64,000 nt of DNA from Corynebacterium kroppenstedtii DSM 44385 (GTDB lineage: Bacteria > Actinomycetota > Actinomycetes > Mycobacteriales > Mycobacteriaceae): NCBI RefSeq assembly GCF_000023145.1, contig NC_012704.1, positions 2,294,001 to 2,358,000 of the forward strand. Direction: 5' to 3'. The stretch's first letter is position 1. The number at the start of each line of letters is the position of its first letter. Below, piece by piece: positions 52,542-62,427 of this stretch. The notes beneath the pieces are model-generated. The model saw only the letters and a program-made list of their open reading frames with translations, had not been told where the DNA came from and ran no database searches. The translations under genes were made by a program, and so were the position numbers.

Positions 52542-53537
52542 TTAAGCCGCGCCGTGATGTAAGCGCTCGTGCCCACTGTGATCCTTCGCTTCCAACTGGA
52601 ATGTCGTGTGTTTAATGGCCACCGGAAAATGCTGAGCCGTGCAATCTTCCAGGGTATGAAGGATCCGATGATGCTCGGCCACGGAAAGACCACTATCCAC
52701 TGCCACATGGGCAGTGAGAGCTACCACACCCGTGCTGATCGTGTTGATGTGGAGGTCATGGCAATCCTTAACGCCATTGACGCCGCAAATATGTTCGCGA
52801 ACATCATCGAGGTCGATTTCGTCGGGGGTGGCCTCCATCAGAATTCGGATCGCTGTGCGGAGGAGCGTGAATGCGCGCGGAACCATCAGCGCAACGATAA
52901 ACAGGGACGCGATCGAGTCAGCGCGCACCCACCCCGTCGCTAAACCGATAATCGCGGCAAGAATGACAGCCAGCGAGCCCAAAGCGTCGTTAACCACCTC
53001 AAGAAATGCGGCGCGCATATTGAGCGAGCTCTCGCGCCCACCTGCCAGAATGATAATCGACGCAGCGTTAGCCACCAGGCCAATAGCTCCGATGATAAGC
53101 ATGGGCACGGGTTCGACATCGGGTTGGTTAATGAGGTGAGATATTCCCTCCACCGCGACAATTCCGCAGATAATAATCAGCATGCCTGCTTGCAGTGCGG
53201 CTGCAAGTACCTCCGCTCGCGACCATCCCCACGTGAAACGGTTATTGCGTGGCCGCTGCGACAGATGCACGGCGATCAGGGCGATAACCAGGCCCGACGA
53301 ATCAACCAACATATGGCCAGCGTCGGCTGCGAGGGCCAGCGAACCGGAGATCCACGCACCGATGAGCTCTGCGATCAGGATTGTTGCCGTGACCGCGAGG
53401 GCAGCAATTAATCGACCTCGTGATGAAGCTCCATGATCGTGAGAGTGGCCGTGGCTATGTCCGTACCCATCTCCGTGCCCGTGATCGTGATGGTGTGCCT
53501 CCCCGTGGTCGTGTCCGAGGGACATGTTGTGAGCCAT
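52542..53537 (-). CDS. Cation diffusion facilitator (zinc-type efflux)
   Basis: A 331-residue CDF exporter. The N-terminus is very His/Asp/Gly-rich (GHDHGEAHHHDHGHGDG), a metal-binding tail. Six transmembrane helices carry the HxxxD pairs, as in AADAGHMLVDS and EVVNDALGS, with a cytosolic C-terminal domain. ATG 53537 has tggaga upstream. It should export Zn or Co by proton exchange. It diverges from the Mrp operon. Confidence 0.92.
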   Translation of the reverse strand: MAHNMSLGHDHGEAHHHDHGHGDGYGHSHGHSHDHGASSRGRLIAALAVTATILIAELIGAWISGSLALAADAGHMLVDSSGLVIALIAVHLSQRPRNNRFTWGWSRAEVLAAALQAGMLIIICGIVAVEGISHLINQPDVEPVPMLIIGAIGLVANAASIIILAGGRESSLNMRAAFLEVVNDALGSLAVILAAIIGLATGWVRADSIASLFIVALMVPRAFTLLRTAIRILMEATPDEIDLDDVREHICGVNGVKDCHDLHINTISTGVVALTAHVAVDSGLSVAEHHRILHTLEDCTAQHFPVAIKHTTFQLEAKDHSGHERLHHGAA

Positions 53538-53968
53538 GATCGTCTCCAAAGAAGTATTCGGGCACCAGAAGGAGTTTTCAAGCAATAGTGAGCGTCATGA
53601 CATGACAGCCGTCATCGGCCATAGTGCTCGCCACCGTCACGCTCTCCGCCACGGGTGTTTCGCCACGCAACTTTGTTTTCAATAGTGCCGTCGTCGTTTT
53701 CAATAATTCTGACCCTAACACCCGTCCACCCGATACGACAAGGCTTTTTCCTAAAATAATCTCAGCTCACACCCCCACATCATCACCATAACGACATCGC
53801 AGAATTTTCATTAAGCAACCGCAGTCACCCATTCACACATCAGCCCACCCCGACATTCCCCACTACAAGACCAATCGTCGCAGCGTGGAATTCTGGACTG
53901 CAACTGATACCCTGGAAAACTGTTTATTATATGTTTATGTCCACTTAAACCGCAGGTGTTGATGCTTC
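53538..53968. other. 431-base gap before the Mrp operon
   Basis: Holds the promoters of the cation exporter and mrpA. An A/T-rich tract with tttattatatgttta at 53922-53936 is a likely -10 area for mrpA. A short palindrome gtcatgac occurs near 53593. No gene seen. Confidence 0.5.
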
Positions 53969-56968
53969 GTGGAGCTTATCGCGATCCCCTTATTCGTGGT
54001 GCTCGCCCTCATCCTGGTTCCCCTGTTTGTTCGATTACTCGACCGCAACGCAGGGTGGCCCCTAGCCCTTATTTTCATCGCGTCCGCTATCCCGCTCCTC
54101 CGGAAGTTGCCTGACATCATCGACGGCAATCCCTGGACTTGGAAGGTCACGTGGATTGAGGACTTCCTCCCCAATGGCGCTGATGTGATCTTCTCACTCC
54201 GCGCTGACGCCTTATCCACATTCTTTGCGCTGCTTGCCTTAGGTATTGGCGCAGCCGTGTTCATTTATTCAACACGGTATTTACACGGTGGCCGCGGATC
54301 CATGAGCTTCTACCTGCTCATGACAGCCTTCATGGCAGCCGTCGTCACTCTTGTTCTTGCCGACGACGTTATCCTGATGTTCATCTCGTGGGAGCTCGTG
54401 TCACTGGCGTCGTTCTTCCTGATCGCGAGGTCAGGCCCCGGCGGCGAGCTGGGATCAATGCGCACGATCATTCTGACGTTCTTCGGTGGGCTTACGCTTC
54501 TAACCAGTTTGGGCATTAGCGCTGGTGTGACGGGCACGACCAGCCTGTCGGGGATTATTCATTCGCCAGAATGGGCGCATCACCCCACGTTGCTATCTGT
54601 CATTGCCGTGTTGATTGCGACGTCGGCATGCACGAAGTCGGCGCAGTTCCCCTTCCACTTCTGGCTCCCCGAAGCGATGGCGGCAGATACTCCGGTGTCC
54701 GCATTCCTCCACGCAGCAGCCGTCGTAAAAGCGGGTATTTACCTGCTCTTACGTTTCTCCGCTCTCTTCCATGACGACGCATGGTGGCGCGGTCTGCTCA
54801 TTATCGTTGGTATGTTCACCGCGATTATGGCGGCACTGTTTGCCCTCCAGAAGAATGATCTGAAGAAACTGACCGCGTACTCAACGGTGTCTCAGCTGGG
54901 CTGGATTGTGTGCACCATTGGTATTGGCACACCGCTCGCCATGGCGGCGGCGGTGGTGCACACGCTGGCGCACGCCCTGTTCAAGTCCAGCTTGTTCATG
55001 CTGATCGGCGTAGTGGACCACCAAACCGGGACGCGCGATATTCGTCGCCTCGGACCCATCTGGCGGAAAATGCCCTGGACATTCAGCATGGCTGTAATTG
55101 CAGCAACCTCAATGGCCGCAGTGCCGCCACTATTCGGCTTCATCTCTAAAGAAGGAATGTTGGACGCCATGGCAGAGGGCGAACTGGCCACGCCCGCTAC
55201 CGCACTACTGCTCATCTGCGCGACGGTGGGCGCAATTTTGACGTTCGCATACTCCTACCGTTACGTCTTCGGCGGTTTCGTCGACGGCACACGTGATGTC
55301 AGCGACGTCCACGAAGCACCACTGTCCCTGTGGTTACCCGCAGCAATCCCCGGTTTCCTATCTTTACCACTGGGTTTTGTTCCCGGTTTCATGAATTCCT
55401 TCGTGGACGCCGCAGCAGATTCTGCGTTGAGCACGCACCACGCGACGCATACTCATCTCGCGCTGTTCCACGGCATCAACGTGCCACTTATGATCAGCCT
55501 CATTGTCATCGTCGTCGGTGTCACATGTGTTGTCTTCCGTAAGGCCATTGCGCGGGTGCTCGTCGGTAAGGAACTATCCCCCTTCACGGGAGCACACGTG
55601 CTCCAAGGTGTCATCACCGGTGGTTCTCGCTGGGGCAAGCTGGCCGGTTCCATGGCGGATTCCGTCTCACCGACGCGCCACCTGGCCCTCCCGTTCTTAG
55701 CGGTTATCACCCTCGCGGGTTCCGTGGGCGTCGGGGCGCTATTTAATGGTGGCGCCATCGATGGCGTCGATATGGGTTCCCGGGTGGGCGGAATTGACCG
55801 TCCGCTGGATTACGTTGCCCTGGTCACGGTCATTATTGGTGTGGCCACTGCGGTTCTGTCGCGACGTCGCTTGTCGGCAGTCATTGCGGTCAGCGCTGCC
55901 GGTGTCGGCGTTACCCTGCAGATTCTTACCCTAGGCAGCCCGGATGTGGCGCTCACCCAGATTTTGGTTGAGCTTCTCACCACCGTGGTCCTCATGCTGG
56001 TTATCCGGCTGCAACCGCGTGATTTCGAGGCCCGATCCGCACGTCGCGATCGCTGGGCCGGAACGATCGCGGTTCTCATGGGATTGACGACGACGGTCGG
56101 CGTGATCGCGCTGGTCGGCTACCACGGAAAGCCGTTGATTTCGCAGTGGTACCTCACCAATGGGCCCACGATTTCGCACGGTAATAACGTCGTGAACACA
56201 ATCCTGGTGGAGTTCCGTGCTTTCGATACCATGGGCGAGCTTTCTGTGCTCGGTATGTGTGGTGTGGCGATCGCCGCGGTGGTGCTCTCCGTGCCGCGTG
56301 TGCGCGACGACATCCGTGGATCCTTGGCCGCTATCCCGCGCCCGGAGCTGAACTCGTTACCGATGAGGTGGATGGCGAAACTTCTCATCCCCGTCCTCAT
56401 TCTGATCAGCGCGGCCGTGTTCTGGCGCGGACACAACCACCCCGGCGGCGGGTTCATCGCGGCCCTGATCGGTGGTGGCGCGCTGATGTTCTACTACCTG
56501 TCCCGTCCGGCAGATAAGGCGCCGACCAACAACCGGCTCCCCTACATCCTTGTGGGGTCAGGTATTTCGTTAGCAGTCCTTGCAGGTCTCGCCGGTTACC
56601 TCGGGCATGCCTCTGGTGAAGAAGGCGGGCACGGCTCCCGCGGTTCCTTCCTCCAACCGCTCAATGCCCATGTTGGTGGCGAACTTTTGACGACGGCCCA
56701 AATCTTCGACGCCGGCGTCTACCTAGCCGTCCTTGGTTTAGTGGCCATCGCACTCTTGCAATTGGGTGGGCCAATCCGCCCCGGCGCGGAAGCGCCGCTA
56801 GGGCCTGTGCGCTCGCACGGTGGGTTCTCTCCCCTCGGCTCTAATGAGCCAGATTATGCACCGTCTACTCAGGGCACTGATCGCGATACCGTGTCTGAAT
56901 CGGCGTCCGATAGTGGTGGCGATACGTCCGGCCGGAAACCCGTCGACACCGTGGAGGTGGAAGAATGA
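53969..56968 (+). CDS. mrpA: Mrp Na+(K+)/H+ antiporter subunit A with fused B domain
   Basis: A 999-residue protein. Residues 1-800 are the MrpA/NuoL-like proton-channel part with the conserved KSAQFPFHFWLPEAM and HALFKSSLFMLIG. The last 170 residues contain the MrpB domain (FWRGHNHPGGGFIAA), so no separate mrpB gene is needed, as in other actinobacteria. It is the largest subunit of the multi-subunit antiporter for pH and sodium balance. GTG start at 53969. A hydrophilic Ser/Asp tail ends the protein; the stop overlaps mrpC (ATGA). Confidence 0.93.
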   Translation: MELIAIPLFVVLALILVPLFVRLLDRNAGWPLALIFIASAIPLLRKLPDIIDGNPWTWKVTWIEDFLPNGADVIFSLRADALSTFFALLALGIGAAVFIYSTRYLHGGRGSMSFYLLMTAFMAAVVTLVLADDVILMFISWELVSLASFFLIARSGPGGELGSMRTIILTFFGGLTLLTSLGISAGVTGTTSLSGIIHSPEWAHHPTLLSVIAVLIATSACTKSAQFPFHFWLPEAMAADTPVSAFLHAAAVVKAGIYLLLRFSALFHDDAWWRGLLIIVGMFTAIMAALFALQKNDLKKLTAYSTVSQLGWIVCTIGIGTPLAMAAAVVHTLAHALFKSSLFMLIGVVDHQTGTRDIRRLGPIWRKMPWTFSMAVIAATSMAAVPPLFGFISKEGMLDAMAEGELATPATALLLICATVGAILTFAYSYRYVFGGFVDGTRDVSDVHEAPLSLWLPAAIPGFLSLPLGFVPGFMNSFVDAAADSALSTHHATHTHLALFHGINVPLMISLIVIVVGVTCVVFRKAIARVLVGKELSPFTGAHVLQGVITGGSRWGKLAGSMADSVSPTRHLALPFLAVITLAGSVGVGALFNGGAIDGVDMGSRVGGIDRPLDYVALVTVIIGVATAVLSRRRLSAVIAVSAAGVGVTLQILTLGSPDVALTQILVELLTTVVLMLVIRLQPRDFEARSARRDRWAGTIAVLMGLTTTVGVIALVGYHGKPLISQWYLTNGPTISHGNNVVNTILVEFRAFDTMGELSVLGMCGVAIAAVVLSVPRVRDDIRGSLAAIPRPELNSLPMRWMAKLLIPVLILISAAVFWRGHNHPGGGFIAALIGGGALMFYYLSRPADKAPTNNRLPYILVGSGISLAVLAGLAGYLGHASGEEGGHGSRGSFLQPLNAHVGGELLTTAQIFDAGVYLAVLGLVAIALLQLGGPIRPGAEAPLGPVRSHGGFSPLGSNEPDYAPSTQGTDRDTVSESASDSGGDTSGRKPVDTVEVEE

Positions 56969-57543
56969 TTATCGCAATAACGATTGGTGTGCTGACCGCC
57001 GGCGGTGTGTTCCTGGTTCTACAACGGGGAATGGTCCGGTTGATACTCGGAATGACGCTCATTGGCCACGCCACCAACTTGACGCTCCTGGCTGCCGGCA
57101 TTGGAGCGTGGCGGGCGGAGCCCATTATGAGTGGCACGAACCCGCACGATGCAGCCGATCCGTTGCCGCAGGCTTTCGTGCTGACGGCAATTGTTATTTC
57201 GATGGCCACCACCGCATTCATGCTGGCCTTGGCCGCATTAGGTCGCTCCGATGACACGTTGAGCGACCCGGTCAAGGAGTTCCCCGATTTGTTTGCAGCA
57301 TTTAAGGACTCGGTGTGGAGCACGGAGGAAAAGTCCGTGCCCGCTAAGGAGAAGGTGGCACAGGACCAGGCAAAGGATTCGCAGGAGGAGCACCATACTC
57401 CTACCGACGACGCCTACGTTTTGCCCGATCACCTCACCAACGAGGTGACAGCGCTACAGACGATGGGCCGCAGTGCGCGTCGAATTTCGACCGACTCGAA
57501 CCAGTATCGACGCCGCCAAGAGCGCGAGGAGGGCATCGAATAA
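56965..57543 (+). CDS. mrpC: Mrp antiporter subunit C
   Basis: A 192-residue NuoK-like subunit. The three helices lie in the first 95 residues (GVLTAGGVFLVLQRGMVRLI, GMTLIGHATNLTLLAAG, ALTA..MATTAFMLALAAL). A cytosolic tail of about 95 charged residues is longer than usual. It overlaps mrpA and abuts mrpD. Confidence 0.92.
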   Translation: MIIAITIGVLTAGGVFLVLQRGMVRLILGMTLIGHATNLTLLAAGIGAWRAEPIMSGTNPHDAADPLPQAFVLTAIVISMATTAFMLALAALGRSDDTLSDPVKEFPDLFAAFKDSVWSTEEKSVPAKEKVAQDQAKDSQEEHHTPTDDAYVLPDHLTNEVTALQTMGRSARRISTDSNQYRRRQEREEGIE

Positions 57544-59259
57544 ATGGGAACATCCACCATTGCGGCGCTGCTGCCGCTCTTCCTTGCCGGGCCGTTGGCG
57601 GCCGCGGCTCTTGCCGCCATGTCGCCGTGGAAAGTACTGCGCATTGCTTTGGCTTTCGTCGTGCCCATCGTTGGTTTCGCTGCAGGCCTAAGCCTCATGA
57701 TCTACCACTGGAACCACCCCGCCATCGCCGAAAACGTCGGCGGTTACGCTGCTGGTATCGCGATTCCGTTCGCATCAGATTCGTTCTCGTCGTTAATGAT
57801 CACGATGACCTCGATCGTGTGTCTGGTCTCTGTGTGGTTTGCGACGGCTGTCGGAGAAATGAATGCGCGGTTCTATCCTGCTCTGGTGTGCATGCTGATG
57901 GGGGGCGTGTACGGGGCGATGAGCACCGCGGATTTGTTCAACCTGTTCGTGTGCATTGAGGTCATGCTTCTGCCATCGTACGCGTTGCTTGCGATGACGG
58001 GTACGTTGCAGCGTCTCCGTTCTGGCCGTTTGTTTGTGCTGGTGAACTTGATTACGTCGGCGGTGCTGGTTGTTGGTGTCACGCTCACCTACGCGACAGC
58101 GGGGACGTCGAACCTGCCCGCACTGGCCAGTGCGGCCCGGGGCAATGGGCCAGTGGTGGTGACCGGTGGTCTGATTCTTCTGGCGCTGGCTATTAAAGCT
58201 GGTCTGTTCCCTGTTCACACGTGGTTGCCGCGCACCTATCCGAACACGTCGCCGGCCGTCATGGCTTTGTTCTCTGGCCTGCACACCAAGGTGGCGTTCT
58301 ACGCGATTTTCCGTATTTATGCTGTCATGTTTGGCCTGGATGACCGCTGGTCGTGGCTCATTCTGGTGATTTGTGTGGCAGCCATGCTTGTTGGGTCATG
58401 GGCAGGCTTGGGTGAACGTACAATGCGTTCAGTTTTGGCCTACCAGATGGTCAACGGTATGCCATTTATGCTGGTGGGACTTGCCTTTGTGGACCATGAT
58501 CCCCGTCGGATGCTGGCAGCGGGAGTGTTTTACGCGGTTCACCATATGACGGTGATTGCGTCGCTGACGCTATCCATCGGCTCGATTGAGGAAACGTACG
58601 GAACTGGCCGTTTGCAGCGCCTGTCCGGCTTGATGCGTCGTGACCCGTTGGTCGCGGCCGTGTTCGTCGCCGGGGCTTTGTCAATCGTCGGTTTGCCCCC
58701 ATTTTCCGGTGTGATCGGTAAATTAGGTGTTGTTATGGCTGTGGCCAGTGACTATTCGGTGAAGTCGTGGATCGTGTTGGCGGCCATCGTCATCGCCGGT
58801 ATGGGTGCGCTGCTCTCTATGCTCCGGCTGTGGCGCGAAGTGTTCTGGGGCAAACCCATGAACCCGCAGTATGTTGACCGCCAACTGGCTGTTCCGGTGC
58901 GGTTCATTTTGCCGTCCGCGGTGATGGCCCTGATGTCGGCTGGGTTACTGCTAGGCGCTGGCCCGGCGATTTCAGCGACAAACCACGCAGCGGATTCGCT
59001 GCTCAACGTGAAGGCCTACCAGAGTGCCGTTCTTGGCGACGACGCCGTAGGCGTTGCGAACACCGGTGGTGCTGGTTTGACCGGTGATTCTCATGATCCG
59101 GCCGACGTCCCCGATGACATGATTGTTCATCACGATGATGGGGACGCTCACGCAGCCGATGAGGGCACCAACCACGCTGCTCAGGCTGACCATCACACCG
59201 ATTCACATAACCGTCAGGCGTCGGCAAGCGTCGCGGGTCCCACAGGAGGACAAGAATGA
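57544..59259 (+). CDS. mrpD: Mrp antiporter subunit D
   Basis: A 571-residue NuoM/N-like proton-channel subunit with about 14 helices. KAGLFPVHTWLPRTYPNT and MEKVN-type region IEVMLLPSYALLAM mark it. The C-terminus has a His/Asp-rich tail (MIVHHDDGDAHAADE), possibly metal-binding or pH-sensing. Start directly after the mrpC stop; its stop overlaps mrpE. Confidence 0.93.
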   Translation: MGTSTIAALLPLFLAGPLAAAALAAMSPWKVLRIALAFVVPIVGFAAGLSLMIYHWNHPAIAENVGGYAAGIAIPFASDSFSSLMITMTSIVCLVSVWFATAVGEMNARFYPALVCMLMGGVYGAMSTADLFNLFVCIEVMLLPSYALLAMTGTLQRLRSGRLFVLVNLITSAVLVVGVTLTYATAGTSNLPALASAARGNGPVVVTGGLILLALAIKAGLFPVHTWLPRTYPNTSPAVMALFSGLHTKVAFYAIFRIYAVMFGLDDRWSWLILVICVAAMLVGSWAGLGERTMRSVLAYQMVNGMPFMLVGLAFVDHDPRRMLAAGVFYAVHHMTVIASLTLSIGSIEETYGTGRLQRLSGLMRRDPLVAAVFVAGALSIVGLPPFSGVIGKLGVVMAVASDYSVKSWIVLAAIVIAGMGALLSMLRLWREVFWGKPMNPQYVDRQLAVPVRFILPSAVMALMSAGLLLGAGPAISATNHAADSLLNVKAYQSAVLGDDAVGVANTGGAGLTGDSHDPADVPDDMIVHHDDGDAHAADEGTNHAAQADHHTDSHNRQASASVAGPTGGQE

Positions 59260-59888
59260 AAGTACTTCGTCTCACTCTGCATGTCCTACGGTACGGTACC
59301 TGGCTCGTTGAACAAGTGTTACTAGCAACGTGGTCCATCATTGTGGATGCCAACAAGCGTCGTTCAGAGATTGATCCGATCATTGTGGCATACCCGTTGC
59401 GTGTACAAACTGACCGCGAGGTCGGCCTGTTTACGACGTCGATCACCATGACACCGGGAACATTATCGTTGGGGCTTCTTGAAGTGGGGGATGCCCTGCC
59501 CCAGGATGTTTCCGATTATCCGGGCCCTCATGAACCGATGCCGGCAGAAGATGCTCCAGATGGGCGAATTCTTCTGGTGCACGCTGCGTTTGGTAGCGAC
59601 CCGGAGGCCATTATGCAGGAGCTAGCAGAAATGGAACAGCGGCTTGCCCCACAAGTCTGTCGGCGTACACACCCCCGGTGTGCTAATGGCTACACCAGTA
59701 AGTTGTATTACTCAGATGACGCCCCAAATGGCGGCCCTGGACCGCAGTCCTTCACTAAACCCGGAGGGCCGAGCATTCCCCCTGGTTATGCCGGAGGAGA
59801 TACGGATGCCACCGGATTCTCTGTTGAGTCCATTGTTCGGGAATCGGCCAGGTCTTCACGCAGGGATGCTCCGCAGAAGGAGAGGTAA
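59256..59888 (+). CDS. mrpE: Mrp antiporter subunit E
   Basis: A 210-residue MnhE-family subunit. N-terminal hydrophobic stretch, then the family core (YPLRVQTDREVGLFTTSI, TMTPGTLSLGL) and about 90 residues of polar C-terminal extension. ATG overlaps the mrpD stop. The first helical part is shorter than in Bacillus MrpE. Confidence 0.88.
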   Translation: MKVLRLTLHVLRYGTWLVEQVLLATWSIIVDANKRRSEIDPIIVAYPLRVQTDREVGLFTTSITMTPGTLSLGLLEVGDALPQDVSDYPGPHEPMPAEDAPDGRILLVHAAFGSDPEAIMQELAEMEQRLAPQVCRRTHPRCANGYTSKLYYSDDAPNGGPGPQSFTKPGGPSIPPGYAGGDTDATGFSVESIVRESARSSRRDAPQKER

Positions 59889-59890
59889 CT

Positions 59891-60148
59891 ATGACATTCG
59901 TCTTAATTCTTGTGAGCGCGATAATCACTGCTGCTTTGTTAGCGGCGTTATTCCTGATGGCACGATGTGATGATCTGTCACGCACGGTGTTATCTGATGT
60001 TATTTTCTTCGGAGCTGTCGGACTATTCCTGGTGTATTCGCTGGGAAACCGAACAACTATCACGTATGAGGTTGCGGTCTTCGCCGGGGTCCTGAGCGTT
60101 CTGAGTTCAGTTGCCAACTCACGCATGATGGTGGGGGGCCAGCGATGA
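59891..60148 (+). CDS. mrpF: Mrp antiporter subunit F
   Basis: An 85-residue three-helix MnhF protein (LILVSAIITAALLAALFLM, DVIFFGAVGLFLVYSLG, EVAVFAGVLSVL). It starts two bases after the mrpE stop with ggagaggt upstream, and its stop overlaps mrpG. Confidence 0.9.
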   Translation: MTFVLILVSAIITAALLAALFLMARCDDLSRTVLSDVIFFGAVGLFLVYSLGNRTTITYEVAVFAGVLSVLSSVANSRMMVGGQR

Positions 60149-60546
60149 TTATCAATATCATTATTTCTGTATTGATCTTGATTGCCGCCATAGCATTTCT
60201 TGACGAAGTCATCGAAATGTGGCGAGCTCCCGATGCTCTCACGCGCGTCAACCTCACAGGTCCAGCCACAGGCGTGGGAGTTCCCCTCTTAATTATTGCG
60301 AACATGATTCGTTCTATTGCCGACGGCGACGAATGGTACGTCGTGCTAGTGAAATCCGTCATTGCAATCGTCGCGTGCCTGATGGTGGCCTCAGTGGGAT
60401 CCTTCGTGATGGGACGTTCCGTCCACGCCGAGCAAATCAGGCGTGGACAAAGCGCCACCATGGGCAAAGGAGCAGGCTACACGGGCAAAGCCAAAACAAC
60501 GACGGGAACTCCTCTGGACGGCCAAGCCGGCGCAGACACAGACTAA
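60145..60546 (+). CDS. mrpG: Mrp antiporter subunit G
   Basis: A 133-residue MnhG protein with three hydrophobic segments (IINIIISVLILIAAIAFL, GVGVPLLIIANMI, VIAIVACLMVASVGSFVMG) and the family word RVNLTGPATGVG. The last gene of the operon. The tail of about 40 residues is polar. Confidence 0.88.
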   Translation: MIINIIISVLILIAAIAFLDEVIEMWRAPDALTRVNLTGPATGVGVPLLIIANMIRSIADGDEWYVVLVKSVIAIVACLMVASVGSFVMGRSVHAEQIRRGQSATMGKGAGYTGKAKTTTGTPLDGQAGADTD

Positions 60547-60793
60547 GCCGGGGGTTACGCACTAGGCGGAAGGCTAAGCTCGGAACCTAGGGCGTCGAAG
60601 GTGGTCTTGTTTCTTTTTGATAACATCCCCCAACAAAAGGGGGATATTTCTCCACTAAAAGTTTCGATTATATTTCGGTTACTGAAGTATCTAAGAACCA
60701 TTGCTACCGTTGGCCTCGACACGGAAACCACTTTCGACCCAGGTGGTCAGCCCCTCAAGGGCACCATCACCAACCCCAGAGAAAGGACTATCC

Positions 60794-61366
60794 ATGCCAG
60801 CCAACGTCACGTCCGATTCCATCGATCGCGACAACACAATCCGCAGCACCCGACCACACGTCGGGCGTATTGCCGCCGGAGCCGCCGCCATTGTGACCGG
60901 TGCCAGCCTCATGGGTGCAACTGCTGCCCAGGCGGAAGAAGCACCCGCACCAGCTCCAGCTCCCGCTCCGGAAGATGCAGCCCAGGCTGTTCACCACGTC
61001 GTATTCAATACCCCCGAAGTCGACTGCCAGGTCACTGAGAATCCAGATTCCATCGCATGCGGAAGCAACACACCTGCCGCGCAAAGCCAGAACTCACAGC
61101 AAGCTGGTGATGGAGCTGTCTGTGGACCTGACCTCAACGCTGATCGCCCCGCCTTCGAGACCAAACAGGGCGACCCTAACTCCGTGAAGCTATCGTGCAC
61201 CCACCAAGGGTTCGCGGGAGACACCACCGTACTCGACGGAAGCAGTCCGCAAACTGTCGGTCACTACACTTTCTCCTTCGAGACGGATGGCACCATCCAC
61301 ATCACTGCTGACGGCGGTAACAAGGTTGTCGACATAACCCCGGCAGGAACTTTCGACGCTGCCTAA
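60794..61366 (+). CDS. Secreted protein of unknown function, Ala/Pro-rich
   Basis: A 190-residue protein starting at ATG 60794 after aaagga. Signal region at residues 25-48 (AAGAAAIVTGASLMGATAAQA), cleaved before EEAPAP. An Ala-Pro repeat spacer follows, then a small domain with four or more cysteines (VDCQ, IACG, AVCGPD, LSCTH). It would be a disulfide-rich extracellular or wall protein. I do not recognise the family. A hairpin atccccc/gggggat lies upstream at 60625-60645. Confidence 0.75.
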   Translation: MPANVTSDSIDRDNTIRSTRPHVGRIAAGAAAIVTGASLMGATAAQAEEAPAPAPAPAPEDAAQAVHHVVFNTPEVDCQVTENPDSIACGSNTPAAQSQNSQQAGDGAVCGPDLNADRPAFETKQGDPNSVKLSCTHQGFAGDTTVLDGSSPQTVGHYTFSFETDGTIHITADGGNKVVDITPAGTFDAA

Positions 61367-61730
61367 ATAAAGCGCCAACTCTGTGCATAAGGCGGCACTG
61401 TGATTGGTGCGCGTCTGACGCAACAATAACAGTGGGCCAACAGTGGGCCGATTCCGCCGAGGCCATGTCCCTAGGCCGAGACGGCCGGGTTCAATCAGCA
61501 AACGAAGACAAGGAGGACCAAATCCCCGCCACCACGGCGGGGATTTGGTGTTATATGGATACCAAACGGGTTTTAGGGAATTGATGAAGCGTCGCCACAG
61601 TGGGGCGGGTTGGTGTTCGTCGGTCGCTTTCTCCAGGGGTGTTAGACCAGCAGAAATGTAGGACTGTCGCGGTGGTGTTTCTCCGAGGCTCTCAGATTGT
61701 GCTATGGCCTTACGGTGGGTATCAGTCCAA
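61367..61730. other. 364 bases without a recognisable gene
   Basis: Between the secreted protein and the frameshifted gene. It holds the hairpin at 61518-61548 and repeated acagtgggcc (61431-61450). No frame here has a ribosome site or family resemblance. Confidence 0.5.
61518..61548 (+). terminator. Hairpin after the secreted protein gene
   Basis: A 13-bp perfect stem (ccaaatccccgcc with its complement) and a 5-base loop, followed by tgttatat. It lies 150 bases after the gene, so termination is likely but not certain. Confidence 0.65.
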
Positions 61731-62068
61731 TCAATCATTGTCTTCACCATCCTCTCCGTTCATACGATCGCTTTCAGTGCAATCATGGTGCGACTGATAA
61801 AACTTGTCTATCAGCTCTCGTTCGGTTTGACCCGCTAAGGAACTGTCGTAGAGATCGCCCAGCTCGATATCAGCTGCTTTCCTCGTTTCATGTGTTGATT
61901 TTCATTGTTCGCGTTTTCTACTGCCCAGGTGAATCGTTTCCACCACTCAGCTCGGTTATCGCTAAGCCATTTTTGCCATAGTGTGAGGAATACGGCCACA
62001 AGGCCGCCGGCGGCGATGAACAGTTGCACGAGCCGAAACCACGCTCCTGCATCCATGCTGTTTACCAC
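61731..62068 (-). pseudogene. Frameshifted small membrane protein gene
   Basis: The minus-strand frame opening at 62068 (or ATG 62056) encodes a membrane helix (WFRLVQLFIAAGGLVAVFL) and then RAEWWKRFTWAVENA, and stops at 61835. Another frame picks up the expected continuation near 61880 (AADIELGDLYDSSLAGQTER, then ELIDKFY) and ends at 61731. The pieces make one protein of about 110 residues of a type I know from actinobacteria: one helix, then a WW-R-x-x-W-A segment and an L-A-x-x-T-E-R-E-L ending. A single-base change near 61875-61885 has split it. Confidence 0.6.
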
Positions 62069-62316
62069 CCGCCTACTCGTTGATTGTCATTGACAAAAGG
62101 TAGTGACGAGATTTTACGGCGATGGTCCCCAATGCGGCGGTAGTCACTGTGCGACCACAGACGTTTGACGATGTGAGACGAGGGTGCGCCGATACCGCGG
62201 TAGCGTGCACCTCACCGTTTTCCTGGTGAATAATTATCGACTCTCGGTTGATCTAAAGTTCTCTCGGACATATTCGGAAGATATGACTGCAACTACCCAC
62301 TGCATTGAGGAGAATA

Positions 62317-62427
62317 ATGAAGTCACAAATTATTACTCTCGTGTTAATTATCGTATATGCGTCTACTGCTACACTTTCTCTGCCCTCGTCCCTTCGGAAT
62401 TTAGGAGACCAAGCGTCAATAAAATAA
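62317..62427 (+). CDS. 36-residue hydrophobic peptide
   Basis: ATG 62317 follows gaggag closely, and codes for 36 residues with a long hydrophobic start (IITLVLIIVYASTATLSLP). A second hydrophobic stretch (IIYVLLLFSASMASGII) lies directly downstream to 62504 but in another frame, so this may be a frameshifted two-helix membrane protein, or the peptide may stand alone. The upstream gap 62069-62316 holds no other gene. Confidence 0.4.
   Translation: MKSQIITLVLIIVYASTATLSLPSSLRNLGDQASIK

Noticed and set aside
60625-60645. Hairpin atccccc/gggggat behind mrpG
   Set aside because: Stem of 7 bp with no T run and 80 bases from the stop; not enough to call a terminator.
61438-61500. tRNA-like stretch with ggttcaatc
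   Set aside because: Acceptor and anticodon stems do not form; only the T-loop-like word matches.
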